Of a stretch of DNA of 39,042 bases, positions 24,328 to 30,855 are shown piece after piece. The translations under genes were made by a program, and so were the position numbers. Below the pieces are notes generated by a model. The model had not been told where the DNA came from. It worked only from the letters and a program-made list of their open reading frames with translations, and did no database searches. Positions within the stretch are counted from its first letter, which is position 1, and every line of letters begins with the position of its first letter. This DNA comes from a virus: positions 1 through 39,042 of the IMG/VR virus record IMGVR_UViG_3300026184_000001, one strand, 5' to 3'.

Positions 24328-25343
24328 TTCGCGGTCCAGGTGTAGTGGTCGTCCGCCGCCGGCGCGCTCGGCGGAAGCTGGAACTCCAGGTCCCAGGTCG
24401 CGGTCGGGCCGTCGTTCGACGGGCTCGGCGGGGAGATCAACTGCGCCTGTGGAGCGTTGAACCCGACCTGATTGTACTGGGTCCCCCCGAAGGTCGCGTC
24501 GATCGCCGCCTCGATCGCGTCCTCGTAGAACCTGTCGGGGTCGAACTCCGTCGCCGTGTGCCAGGGCGTCGAGGCCGCCAGGGCCGGGGCCTCGATCGTC
24601 ATGGTCACGCGCGGCTCGACGATCCCCGGCGCGAAGCCGGCGTGGCCGCCGCCGCCGTAGTCGTTCCGACCGGCCACCTGACGCCCCTGATCGAAGGCGA
24701 AGGACCGGAGGATCGCGACGTAGTTCCCGATCTGGATCCCGATGTTCGTCGCCGTCGGATGGATCCCCGACTGGAGCGTGATCGACGGTCGAGCGACGTC
24801 GGTGAACGGGTCGGCGAGTTTGAAGCTGAAGTCGAACGTGAACAGGAGGAATCCCTGATCGTTCAGTTCGGCCTTCAGGCTCCCCAAGCCGCCCGTCGCC
24901 TTCGCCAACTGGCCGCGCGTGTAGAACCCTGCCGCGATCGACGCGAGGTTCGCGAGGTCGGTCGTCGGCGCGTACTCGATCGTCTCGGACCCGGCGGTCA
25001 AATCGACGGTCGCGACGTGACCGCACGCCTGGAGAAGCGCGTTCAGTTCCAGGTCGCCGGCCAGCGCGTAGGCCGACCCCGGTCCCCGGAACAGGGACGG
25101 GATGGAGATCGCGCCGAACCTGCCCGAGGCCGCCCCCCTACGGAGCGTCCCGGTGCCGGCCCCGGCCCCGGTGTCCCGCTCCCCGCCGAAGGCGTAGTCG
25201 GGCGGAACCTCGATCGGACCTTCGGGCTCGACGCCGTCGGTCGCGCTGTCCGGGTTCGTGGTCCCGTACCCCTCGTCATACGAGCCCTCCAGCGCCACGA
25301 CGAGGCCGTGGCGGACAATGGTCTTCGCTACCTTCGTACCCAT
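24324..25343 (-). CDS. Major tail tube protein
   Basis: A 339-residue beta-rich protein just upstream of the tail chaperones in transcription, the place of the tail tube subunit. Features include FGAISIPSLFRGPGSAYALA near residue 75, LKAELNDQGFLLFTFDFSF near 155, RVTMTIEAPALAAS, and a last strand TWDLEFQLPPSAP. It should polymerise into the hollow tail around the tape measure. The length is typical of siphovirus tube proteins with an added domain. ATG start directly after the TAA of the upstream gene. Confidence 0.82.
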   Translation of the reverse strand: MGTKVAKTIVRHGLVVALEGSYDEGYGTTNPDSATDGVEPEGPIEVPPDYAFGGERDTGAGAGTGTLRRGAASGRFGAISIPSLFRGPGSAYALAGDLELNALLQACGHVATVDLTAGSETIEYAPTTDLANLASIAAGFYTRGQLAKATGGLGSLKAELNDQGFLLFTFDFSFKLADPFTDVARPSITLQSGIHPTATNIGIQIGNYVAILRSFAFDQGRQVAGRNDYGGGGHAGFAPGIVEPRVTMTIEAPALAASTPWHTATEFDPDRFYEDAIEAAIDATFGGTQYNQVGFNAPQAQLISPPSPSNDGPTATWDLEFQLPPSAPAADDHYTWTAK

Positions 25344-25664
25344 TTAGGCTTCCTCCTCGTCCTGGAGGCTCGCGATGTGGGCCTCGATCGCCGCCCTGGC
25401 GGTCGTGCGGCCCTCCATCGCCCGGAGGAAGCCGAGGACCTCGGGATCCTCCACGGCCTCGTCCTCCAGGCGGGAACGCATCTCGTCCGCGTTCACGTCA
25501 CGCGGATCGAAGGGTAGGAGCCAGTCCGCATCCTCCAGGGGTTCGTCGCCGTTCCCCCGAGGACAGGCCCGATCGAGAACGTGGTGGCGGACGGAGTCCG
25601 CGCCCTTCTTCTCGACCTCGCTCGGAACCTCGATCACCTGACCCTTCAGCTTGTACCTCGTCAC
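25344..25664 (-). CDS. Hypothetical protein of the neck/tail region (106 aa)
   Basis: A charged acidic protein (MTRYKLKGQVIEVPSEVEKK at the start, ending LQDEEEA) with a few hydrophobic residues. It stands between the tail completion protein and the tail tube gene. No family is recognised. Perfect AGGAGG before a GTG start indicates strong translation, consistent with a structural or assembly role. Confidence 0.7.
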   Translation of the reverse strand: MTRYKLKGQVIEVPSEVEKKGADSVRHHVLDRACPRGNGDEPLEDADWLLPFDPRDVNADEMRSRLEDEAVEDPEVLGFLRAMEGRTTARAAIEAHIASLQDEEEA

Positions 25665-25673
25665 GGTCGCCTC

Positions 25674-26201
25674 CTACGGAAGAAGTTCGCGGGCCTGGAA
25701 CTGGGAATCGAGGCGCGCCGTCACGGCCCCCGAGTCCAGTCGCCGCCCGGTCAGTCCCATCGTGTGTCCGGTCAGCGCCTCCAGTTGGATCCCGTTCTGA
25801 ACCCGGTCGGCTTCGCTTCCCGCCCTCCCCGGATCGAACAGGTCGACCAGGGTCCACAGGGCCGCGCGTATCGTGTAGTACCCGTCCCGTAGCGCGACCT
25901 CGTAGTCGGGCTTCCGGGTGTAGTACAGGACGGACACTCCCCCGCCCCTGCCCTGGAGGTTGTCGGTCAGCGGGAACCCGTCGAGGCTCCAGGGCGTCCC
26001 GACGGTCACGATCAGCGCCGGCCAGTCGGCCGGGTCTTCCTCGCTGGCCGTCCGCTCGTCGTCGAAGATCGTCAGGACGTTCTTCACGTTGGGCGGCTGA
26101 TCATGGCCGGCGAACCTGGGGACGGTCGGGATCTGGGCGTTCACCCCGATCGTCGCGTCCGCCAGGGCGTCGGCTACGATCTTCACGCTTTCTACGATCA
26201 T
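25674..26201 (-). CDS. Tail completion / tail terminator-like protein (175 aa)
   Basis: Position after the gp10/gpG-like protein and before the tail tube fits a tail terminator or completion protein. The sequence shows alternating strands and helices: MIVESVKIVADALADATIG, ALIVTVGTPWSLDGFP, GGVSVLYYTRKPDYEVALRD and YTIRAALWTLVDLF, a pattern seen in terminators that cap the tail tube. The ATG at 26201 has GGGGA upstream inside the preceding short frame. Assignment rests mainly on gene order. Confidence 0.68.
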   Translation of the reverse strand: MIVESVKIVADALADATIGVNAQIPTVPRFAGHDQPPNVKNVLTIFDDERTASEEDPADWPALIVTVGTPWSLDGFPLTDNLQGRGGGVSVLYYTRKPDYEVALRDGYYTIRAALWTLVDLFDPGRAGSEADRVQNGIQLEALTGHTMGLTGRRLDSGAVTARLDSQFQARELLP

Positions 26202-26286
26202 TCGCGTTCCCCTTCCCGCCGCAGACGTGCGTCCCGCCCGCTCCTATCCAGCGCCCGCACAGGAGGCACCGGCGTTGCCTCGTCAT
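26101..26286 (-). CDS. Possible small zinc-knuckle protein (61 aa)
   Basis: An ATG that overlaps the preceding stop as ATGA opens a 61-residue frame: MTRQRRCLLCGRWIGAGG, with C7, C10, H20 and C22 making a zinc-knuckle-like site. The rest is Arg/Asp-rich and runs 101 bases into the tail-completion gene, which has its own ribosome binding site, so the second half may be only a shadow. The overlap start and the 81-bp space it fills favour a real gene. Confidence 0.4.
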   Translation of the reverse strand: MTRQRRCLLCGRWIGAGGTHVCGGKGNANDRRKREDRSRRPGGRDDRGERPDPDRPQVRRP

Positions 26287-26750
26287 TCAGCGAAGTGAAG
26301 TTCCAGGGCCGCCAGAAGGCCCGCCTCCAGGACCGGGACGGGACCCTCGGGGAAGATCGGACGGTCCGTGTCCGGTCCCCCCGCGTGCCGGGCGTAGGGG
26401 ACGTCGGTCCCCCGCCGGTACTCGTCTCGTGTGATCAGCCGGATCGGCCGGTTCAGGAGCTTCGACCGCAGATTCCCCGTGTCCCACAGGGGGTGATCCA
26501 CGCCGCCCCTGTTCCCGCCCGGCCGCCGCCGCTTCTTCTGTGTGGACGCCTTCAGGGGAGCCCAGGGGTGGCCGCCGAACGCGCCGGCGGTCTGGAACTG
26601 TTCGTCGAGGAAGGGACGGACCGACTCGCGATCGAACCGCCGGAACGCGCTCGTGAGGTCCCGCGCCTTCTTCCCCTTCGCCTCCAGCTTCGCGAGGGCT
26701 TCCTTCAGCCCTACGAACTCGACGTCCAGGCCACCCGACTTCGCCGGCAC
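26283..26750 (-). CDS. Phage virion morphogenesis (gpG/HK97 gp10-like) protein
   Basis: The 155-residue product has the signature of this head-tail joining family: HPWAPLKASTQKKRRRPG, then HPLWDTGNLRSKLLNR, and DVPYARHAGG near residue 115-125 where homologues have YA..H..G. Such proteins complete the neck or act as tail terminators. The start is GTG behind a G-rich stretch. It lies in the expected order between the adaptor and the tail completion gene. Confidence 0.82.
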   Translation of the reverse strand: MPAKSGGLDVEFVGLKEALAKLEAKGKKARDLTSAFRRFDRESVRPFLDEQFQTAGAFGGHPWAPLKASTQKKRRRPGGNRGGVDHPLWDTGNLRSKLLNRPIRLITRDEYRRGTDVPYARHAGGPDTDRPIFPEGPVPVLEAGLLAALELHFAE

Positions 26751-26759
26751 GCGCGCCCC

Positions 26760-27527
26760 CTACCTGTGGACCCATCGAAGGTCTTCCTCCGTCTCCTGGA
26801 ACGGCCGGAGGATCGCGTCCACGTCGTCCGCGAACTCGCCCATCTTGCGGAGCGACACGAGCGAGGATGCGTCCTGGGACCGGGACAGGAGGTAGCGTTC
26901 CAGGAGGAAGTCAGCCTGGGCCGCGATCGCCGCCTTCACCGCGTCCTGGGCCTTCGGGTAGGTCAGCCGGAACGGCTTGTCGGGGAGAAGAAGTCCGCGC
27001 CGGTTCTGATCGAGCTTCCGGGTCAGGATCATCCTCTCGGCCGTGCGGATGATGCGGGTGCGGTCCGTGTCGTTCTGATTCCGCAGTTCCTTACTGACGA
27101 GGTCGAGGTCGTTCGCGCCGGCGGCCGGATCGAACAGGGTCGCCCATGCCTCGACCTCGGCGACGTAGGCCCCGTCCTGGGCGGTCACGGCCGCACGGAG
27201 CCAAGTGTCGCCCTCGTCGGGAGCGGTCGCCCAGTCGTTGTCGTCCCCGGCGGCCGTGGACCCGACCGTCTCGTTCGCCTGGGCGTTGTAGGTCTTCGTG
27301 AACTTGGTCGCGAACGCGCTGTCCATCGATCCCCAGGGACTCGCCTGGATCTCGATCGTGACGGAGTTCGTGACCGACAGGACCCGGACGCGCGCCTTCC
27401 ATGTCGTGAGCCGGAGCGTGGCGAACAGGCCTTGCTCCAGGTCGACATCCTCCCGCGCGGTCAACGGGTAGTAGGTGTCGGTCCTCTCGGCGAGCGGGAG
27501 AAGAACGTATCGGAAGGCGCTCTCCAT
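26760..27527 (-). CDS. Head-tail adaptor-like protein (255 aa)
   Basis: The C-terminal 100 residues contain LTYPKAQDAVKAAIAAQADF and LLERYLLSRSQDASSL followed by EFADDVDAILRPF, the helical pattern of head-tail connector proteins of the HK97 gp6/SPP1 gp15 type. The N-terminal part is beta-rich (LRLTTWKARVRVLSV, VTIEIQASPWGSM) and makes the protein longer than usual adaptors (about 100-120 aa). It may combine adaptor and decoration roles. ATG start three bases after the previous stop. Confidence 0.68.
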   Translation of the reverse strand: MESAFRYVLLPLAERTDTYYPLTAREDVDLEQGLFATLRLTTWKARVRVLSVTNSVTIEIQASPWGSMDSAFATKFTKTYNAQANETVGSTAAGDDNDWATAPDEGDTWLRAAVTAQDGAYVAEVEAWATLFDPAAGANDLDLVSKELRNQNDTDRTRIIRTAERMILTRKLDQNRRGLLLPDKPFRLTYPKAQDAVKAAIAAQADFLLERYLLSRSQDASSLVSLRKMGEFADDVDAILRPFQETEEDLRWVHR

Positions 27528-27530
27528 GCC

Positions 27531-28226
27531 CTAGGCCTCCAGTTCGTCGAGGGCGGCGGCGATCTTCTCGGCCGTCGCGTCCCCGATCCCGTTGATCTGG
27601 GTCACGTCGCCGAACCGGCGGACGTCGCCCACGGTCGACAGGCCCGCGCCACGGAGCTTGTCCACGGCCGGGAAGTCGTCGAGAAGGGTGATCTCCGGGG
27701 GCGTGGGCTCCGGGTCGGACTCCTGGCCGCCCTTCTCGGACGGGAGAGGCTTCAGGTGCTCCGGGAGGTCCTCGCCCTTCAGGCTCGCCAGGATCGCCTC
27801 GGCGATGTCGGTGAAGGTGGCCGACTCGGAATCCAGAAGGTGCTCGACGTCCTCCAGGGCGATCACGAGATCGGTCACGCCGGGGAGGACTTCCCGCACC
27901 ATCTCGGGCGCGCTGTCCTCTCGTGCCTCGGGCGCGCTGTCCTCTCGTGCCTCGGACGGGTTCTCCGGGTCGAACTCCAGGACCTCGATCGGGGTCCCAT
28001 CGGCCTCCCGGATCGCGTCGTTCACGCGCTCGTAGGCGTCGAGGACATCGTCCAGGTCCTTCTCCACCAGGACGAGGTCGGCCCTCTCCATCTCGGCCGG
28101 GTCCCATCGGTTCGCGTCCCGGTTGTGGATCTGGGCGCTCGTGTGGCCTCGGTCGGCCGCGATCCGTGTTGCCAGGACGCGGGCGGCGGGGATCGAGTCG
28201 GGGCGGGCGATGATGATTACGCGCAC
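27531..28226 (-). CDS. Helix-hairpin-helix protein downstream of the capsid gene (231 aa)
   Basis: Residues 1-75 look like a small alpha/beta domain (RVIIIARPDSIPAARVLATR, ADLVLVEKDLDDVLDAYERV). A low-complexity acidic linker contains two copies of the 8-residue EAREDSAP. The C-terminal 60 residues form a DNA-binding-type helix-hairpin-helix: DDFPAVDKLRGAGL, then VTQINGIGDATAEKIAAALD. It sits in the head module, where a non-specific DNA-binding protein is unexpected; it may bind DNA at the portal vertex or be a minor capsid protein. GTG start with GGAGGG. No family name can be given. Confidence 0.72.
   Translation of the reverse strand: MRVIIIARPDSIPAARVLATRIAADRGHTSAQIHNRDANRWDPAEMERADLVLVEKDLDDVLDAYERVNDAIREADGTPIEVLEFDPENPSEAREDSAPEAREDSAPEMVREVLPGVTDLVIALEDVEHLLDSESATFTDIAEAILASLKGEDLPEHLKPLPSEKGGQESDPEPTPPEITLLDDFPAVDKLRGAGLSTVGDVRRFGDVTQINGIGDATAEKIAAALDELEA
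27903..27955. repeat. 24-bp tandem repeat, 2.2 copies, in frame
   Basis: The unit CTCGGGCGCGCTGTCCTCTC plus GTGC is repeated without mismatch over 53 bases, coding twice for EAREDSAP in the linker of the helix-hairpin-helix protein. The exact identity suggests a recent duplication. Confidence 0.95.
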
Positions 28227-28261
28227 GGTTCAGTCCCTCCGTGGGAGAAGAAGTGAGAGGC

Positions 28262-28289
28262 GGGGACCTGGGCGCTTCCCCAGGCCCCC
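28262..28289 (-). terminator. Stem-loop after the major capsid gene
   Basis: GGGG-A-CCTGGG, a 6-base loop, then CCCAGG-C-CCCC, forms a stem of ten pairs with one mismatch, just after the capsid stop. In the transcript it is followed by a pyrimidine-rich CTCTCACTTCTTCTCC. It could end or attenuate transcripts after the capsid gene or stabilise the capsid mRNA 3' end. Confidence 0.65.
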
Positions 28290-28307
28290 TACCTCCACGG
28301 TCGGCCG

Positions 28308-29282
28308 TTACTGGGTCTTCAGCGCGACCCCGGCCGCATCCTTGATCGAGTTCGCGACGAGGTTCCAGTTGGCGGACGTCGCCAGGGTGGCCTTCGTCGG
28401 GTTCGCCCCGCCGGCCGCCTCGTCGTAGGCGAAGCCCTTCACGCCCACGGTGTAGGCGTACTCGCCCTTCACGACGAGCCGGAACTGTTCTTCCTCGTGG
28501 CCCTTCAGGGTCGAGTCGACGAAACGAGACTCGGACTCCCAGGCCCCGGCCGCACCGGCGACGAGCGCGAGAGTGTAGTAGTTGTCCGGCGTACCCGTCT
28601 CGATCAGGTCGCTGGAGTCGGTCACGACCACGGGCTTCCCGAGGGTCGCCGTGTTCCCCTGAATGATCAGGAAGGAACCGATCCCGCCGACGTAGTTCGC
28701 GATCTGATCCTCGAACAGGTCGAAGGCGGGCGTCGAGTGCATGACCCAGGCGACGACCCGGCCGGCGCGGTCGCCCATCTTCCGGAGCGCCTTCGCCAGC
28801 ATCGCGGTCGTCAGCGTACCCGTACCCGACTGATCCTCCAGGGTGGAGGCCTGCTTCGTCAGGCACGCCACGAGGGCGGCGATCACGTTGTTCAGGTAGT
28901 CGGCCTGGACGTCCGGCCCGACCTGTTCGCCGATCCAGGACGAGAAGACGTCCGGGTTCATCCCCATCTTCACGAAGGCGTCGCGCGTGTGGGAGAGGGG
29001 ACCGATCTTCCGGTCGGCCTTCACCCGAATGAAGTCGTCCATCGAGACTCCGTTCGGGGTCACGCCGGCGGTCGAGGTCAGGTCGCGCCGAGAGACGGTC
29101 GACCCGCCGTAGGTGATGAAGTGTTCCTCCTGATACTGCCCCGTGTGCGCGCCGGGGGCGAGGATCAGGGCGTTCCGCGACGCGCCGTTGAAGGCGGCGA
29201 CGTTCTGGGTCGCCGTCTCCACCATGCCGCCGAAGAACTGATCGGGATTGATCTTGAAGTCCGCAAGGGTGCCGATAGCCAC
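28308..29282 (-). CDS. Major capsid protein
   Basis: A 324-residue protein directly downstream of the scaffold. It begins MAIGTLADFKINPDQFFGGM with helical N-terminal arms, has FDLFEDQIANYV and the hydrophobic core GSFLIIQGNTATLGKPVVVT (typical P-domain strand and turn of HK97-fold coats), and ends KGFAYDEAAGGANPTKATL with NWNLVANSIKDAA, which closely recalls the end of coat proteins in small siphoviruses. AGGAGG precedes the GTG start, inside an inverted repeat. There is no cleavable delta domain, in keeping with a separate scaffold. The assignment is from pattern and position. Confidence 0.87.
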   Translation of the reverse strand: MAIGTLADFKINPDQFFGGMVETATQNVAAFNGASRNALILAPGAHTGQYQEEHFITYGGSTVSRRDLTSTAGVTPNGVSMDDFIRVKADRKIGPLSHTRDAFVKMGMNPDVFSSWIGEQVGPDVQADYLNNVIAALVACLTKQASTLEDQSGTGTLTTAMLAKALRKMGDRAGRVVAWVMHSTPAFDLFEDQIANYVGGIGSFLIIQGNTATLGKPVVVTDSSDLIETGTPDNYYTLALVAGAAGAWESESRFVDSTLKGHEEEQFRLVVKGEYAYTVGVKGFAYDEAAGGANPTKATLATSANWNLVANSIKDAAGVALKTQ

Positions 29283-29286
29283 GGGT

Positions 29287-29337
29287 GCCTCCTGTCGACA
29301 GGTGTCCTATTCACCCCGGAGGGGCGCGACAGGAGGC
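29287..29337 (-). promoter_or_regulatory. Inverted repeat sequestering the capsid ribosome binding site
   Basis: The perfect 11-bp arms GCCTCCTGTCG (29287-29297) and CGACAGGAGGC (29327-29337) pair in the transcript, hiding the capsid AGGAGG. A nested hairpin CCCC-GGA-GGGG lies at 29314-29324, and the arm next to the start also belongs to the palindrome CCTGTCGACAGG (29291-29302), so two exclusive folds are possible. This may tune capsid translation or couple it to ribosomes finishing the scaffold gene. Confidence 0.65.
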
Positions 29338-29358
29338 CGGGCCTGTGAGGGTCGCCGA

Positions 29359-30180
29359 CTACTCCTGGGGACGCTTCTCCGGGAGCTTGGCCCACTCGTC
29401 GTACCCGCGCTCGTTGATGAACGCCACACGATTCGCTCGCGATTCCTGCGGCGTCTCACCCTGGAGATCGGACTTGTAGGCGACCCCGGAGAACTTCCGA
29501 CCGTCGGAGTTCTCGGAGCCCTCAAACCCGCCACCACCACGGGAACGACTCTTGAACCAGGAGGCGTACTTCCCGTCCCCGTCCTGTCGCTTCAACGCAA
29601 GGTCTTCGGCGACAGTCAGGTAGGGCTGATCACCATCCCCGGAGGCGACGAAGTCTCCGTCCTCGTTCAGGAGGAAGGTCGCGTCGTGCTCGGGCGAGTA
29701 CCTGACTCGCCGCGAGTAGTAGTCGCGGATCAGTTCTCGCTGTCCCGCGTCCTCGACAACGTCCTCGGATCCGAAGGCCTGAAGGACGTCACGGTCCACC
29801 CGGTCGGTCCGGAGCTTCCCGTTCTCGCCCTCCAGCGTCTCGACCTTCTCCTGGAGCGGCTGAAGGTGCTTCCGCTCCCAGGCATGGAAGTGTTCCTCCA
29901 GGCGGTCGTCCGGGATCCCGTCGCCGTCCCCTTTGAATAGGTCCGGCCGCAGTTCCCGGAGGCGGTCGTCGTCGCTCGCGAGTTCGTCGGGCTTCACGAG
30001 GCCCTTCGTCGCGTTCCTGACTCGCTTATCCAGTTCCTCGGAGAAGCGCGACTGGAACCGACTATCGATCTCGTCGGCCGAGACAAGCCCGGCCTCGGAG
30101 AGTGCGTCGTCGGGTAGCGTGACCTCGACTTCGCGTTCCTCGCCGTCGACTTCGACCGTCGTCTTCGTTGTGATCGGCAT
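29359..30180 (-). CDS. Capsid scaffolding protein
   Basis: A 273-residue, highly charged protein just ahead of the capsid gene. It begins with EVDGEEREVEVTLPDDAL and has a coiled-coil region (AWERKHLQPLQEKVETLEGENGKLRTDRV, quoted here in part as LQEKVETLEGENGKLR near residue 115) and an acidic middle, then a Gly-rich stretch and a basic, Arg-containing C-terminal part. These are features of phage scaffolds, which direct procapsid assembly through their C-terminal end and then leave. No protease motif is seen. ATG start. Confidence 0.8.
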   Translation of the reverse strand: MPITTKTTVEVDGEEREVEVTLPDDALSEAGLVSADEIDSRFQSRFSEELDKRVRNATKGLVKPDELASDDDRLRELRPDLFKGDGDGIPDDRLEEHFHAWERKHLQPLQEKVETLEGENGKLRTDRVDRDVLQAFGSEDVVEDAGQRELIRDYYSRRVRYSPEHDATFLLNEDGDFVASGDGDQPYLTVAEDLALKRQDGDGKYASWFKSRSRGGGGFEGSENSDGRKFSGVAYKSDLQGETPQESRANRVAFINERGYDEWAKLPEKRPQE

Positions 30181-30325
30181 CCTGGCCCCTTCGTCCGGTT
30201 GCCCCAGGCCGGGAAGCCTGGGCGGGTGGCGGTTGTCTTCTCGCCTGCCGTAGGCGGCTCCCTCCAGTTTCAGCCGGGAGGGGGTCGGCGCTCCCCGTTA
30301 CTTCCGCCACGAGGGAGGGCGGTCG
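30181..30325. other. Structured 145-bp gap ahead of the scaffold gene
   Basis: No gene is evident in this stretch. It contains three inverted repeats: CCCAGGC-CGGGAA-GCCTGGG at 30203-30222, the small palindromic GCCG-TAGG-CGGC at about 30247-30258, and CCCTCC (30260-30265) with GGAGGG (30277-30282). The first repeats the stem found at 3867-3885. The region may hold a promoter or processing site for the scaffold/capsid transcript; I see no convincing hexamers. Confidence 0.6.
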
Positions 30326-30529
30326 TCAGGTCCTATCCTCGGGCGTACTCGGGACCTCGTCAAGTCCGACGCGATCAGGATCGAGGACGCGGATCACGAT
30401 CCCAGGCCCGAACCGAACCTCCAGGAGGACGCCCCCGTCACCTTCGCAACGCGGACACGGGCCGCCCCCAGGAGCGAGCCCGGAACCCTTCGGGGCGCAC
30501 GCCGGACAGGGGAAGAAGCGGCGGATCAG
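30326..30529 (-). CDS. DnaJ-like zinc-ribbon protein, probably CTG-initiated (67 aa)
   Basis: Starting at CTG 30529, which overlaps the previous stop as CTGA, this frame encodes (L/M)IRRFFPCPACAPKGSG then GGGPCPRCEGDGGVLLEVR. Cys8, Cys11, Cys25 and Cys28 form a zinc ribbon with the CxxCxGxG character of the DnaJ central domain. Downstream are strands FGPGIVIRVLD and an acidic end. No ATG, GTG or TTG lies at a reasonable place. Entry by -1 frameshift from the 109-residue gene is the alternative. Function unknown; a head assembly factor is possible. Confidence 0.6.
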   Translation of the reverse strand: MIRRFFPCPACAPKGSGLAPGGGPCPRCEGDGGVLLEVRFGPGIVIRVLDPDRVGLDEVPSTPEDRT

Positions 30530-30855
30530 TAGATCCGTTCGGGGAGCTTCGCGGGGTCCTCGCCGGGCTCGTACTCGATCTCCCAGGTCGCCCCCGGCCA
30601 GACGTCGGCGATCTTCTCGGCCTTCGCCTTCAGGATGTCGGCGGCCGGAGCCTGTGCGTCGAACTCGACCTCCCGGAACTCGACGCCGAAGAAGAACCGG
30701 AGGTCGCGCCGAATCGCGTCCATGATCCGGGTCGAGGGCTCGACGTCGTCCTCCAGCGGGCCGACCTCCCAGGTCGGGTCGTCGCCTTCCTCGGTCGGGG
30801 GGGAGTCGTATGTGGCCCGAATGTTCTCGGCCTCCCAGGTGATCGTGAGCTTCAT
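30526..30855 (-). CDS. Hypothetical head-module protein (109 aa)
   Basis: The product begins MKLTITWEAENIRATYDS and has helices ILKAKAEKIADVW and a final WEIEYEPGEDPAKL. It is acidic and compact, alpha/beta. It lies between the MuF protein and the zinc-ribbon gene. No family is recognised. The start overlaps the MuF stop as TGATG and the end overlaps the zinc-ribbon frame. Confidence 0.7.
   Translation of the reverse strand: MKLTITWEAENIRATYDSPPTEEGDDPTWEVGPLEDDVEPSTRIMDAIRRDLRFFFGVEFREVEFDAQAPAADILKAKAEKIADVWPGATWEIEYEPGEDPAKLPERIY

Noticed and set aside
26103-28256. 717-codon plus-strand frame opposite the head-tail genes
   Set aside because: It spans several minus-strand genes with good starts and family motifs; it is a shadow.
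30062-30310. 82-codon minus-strand frame overlapping the scaffold start
   Set aside because: Low-complexity Arg/Gly/Pro translation, no ribosome binding site, and it overlaps the N-terminal part of the scaffold gene in another frame.
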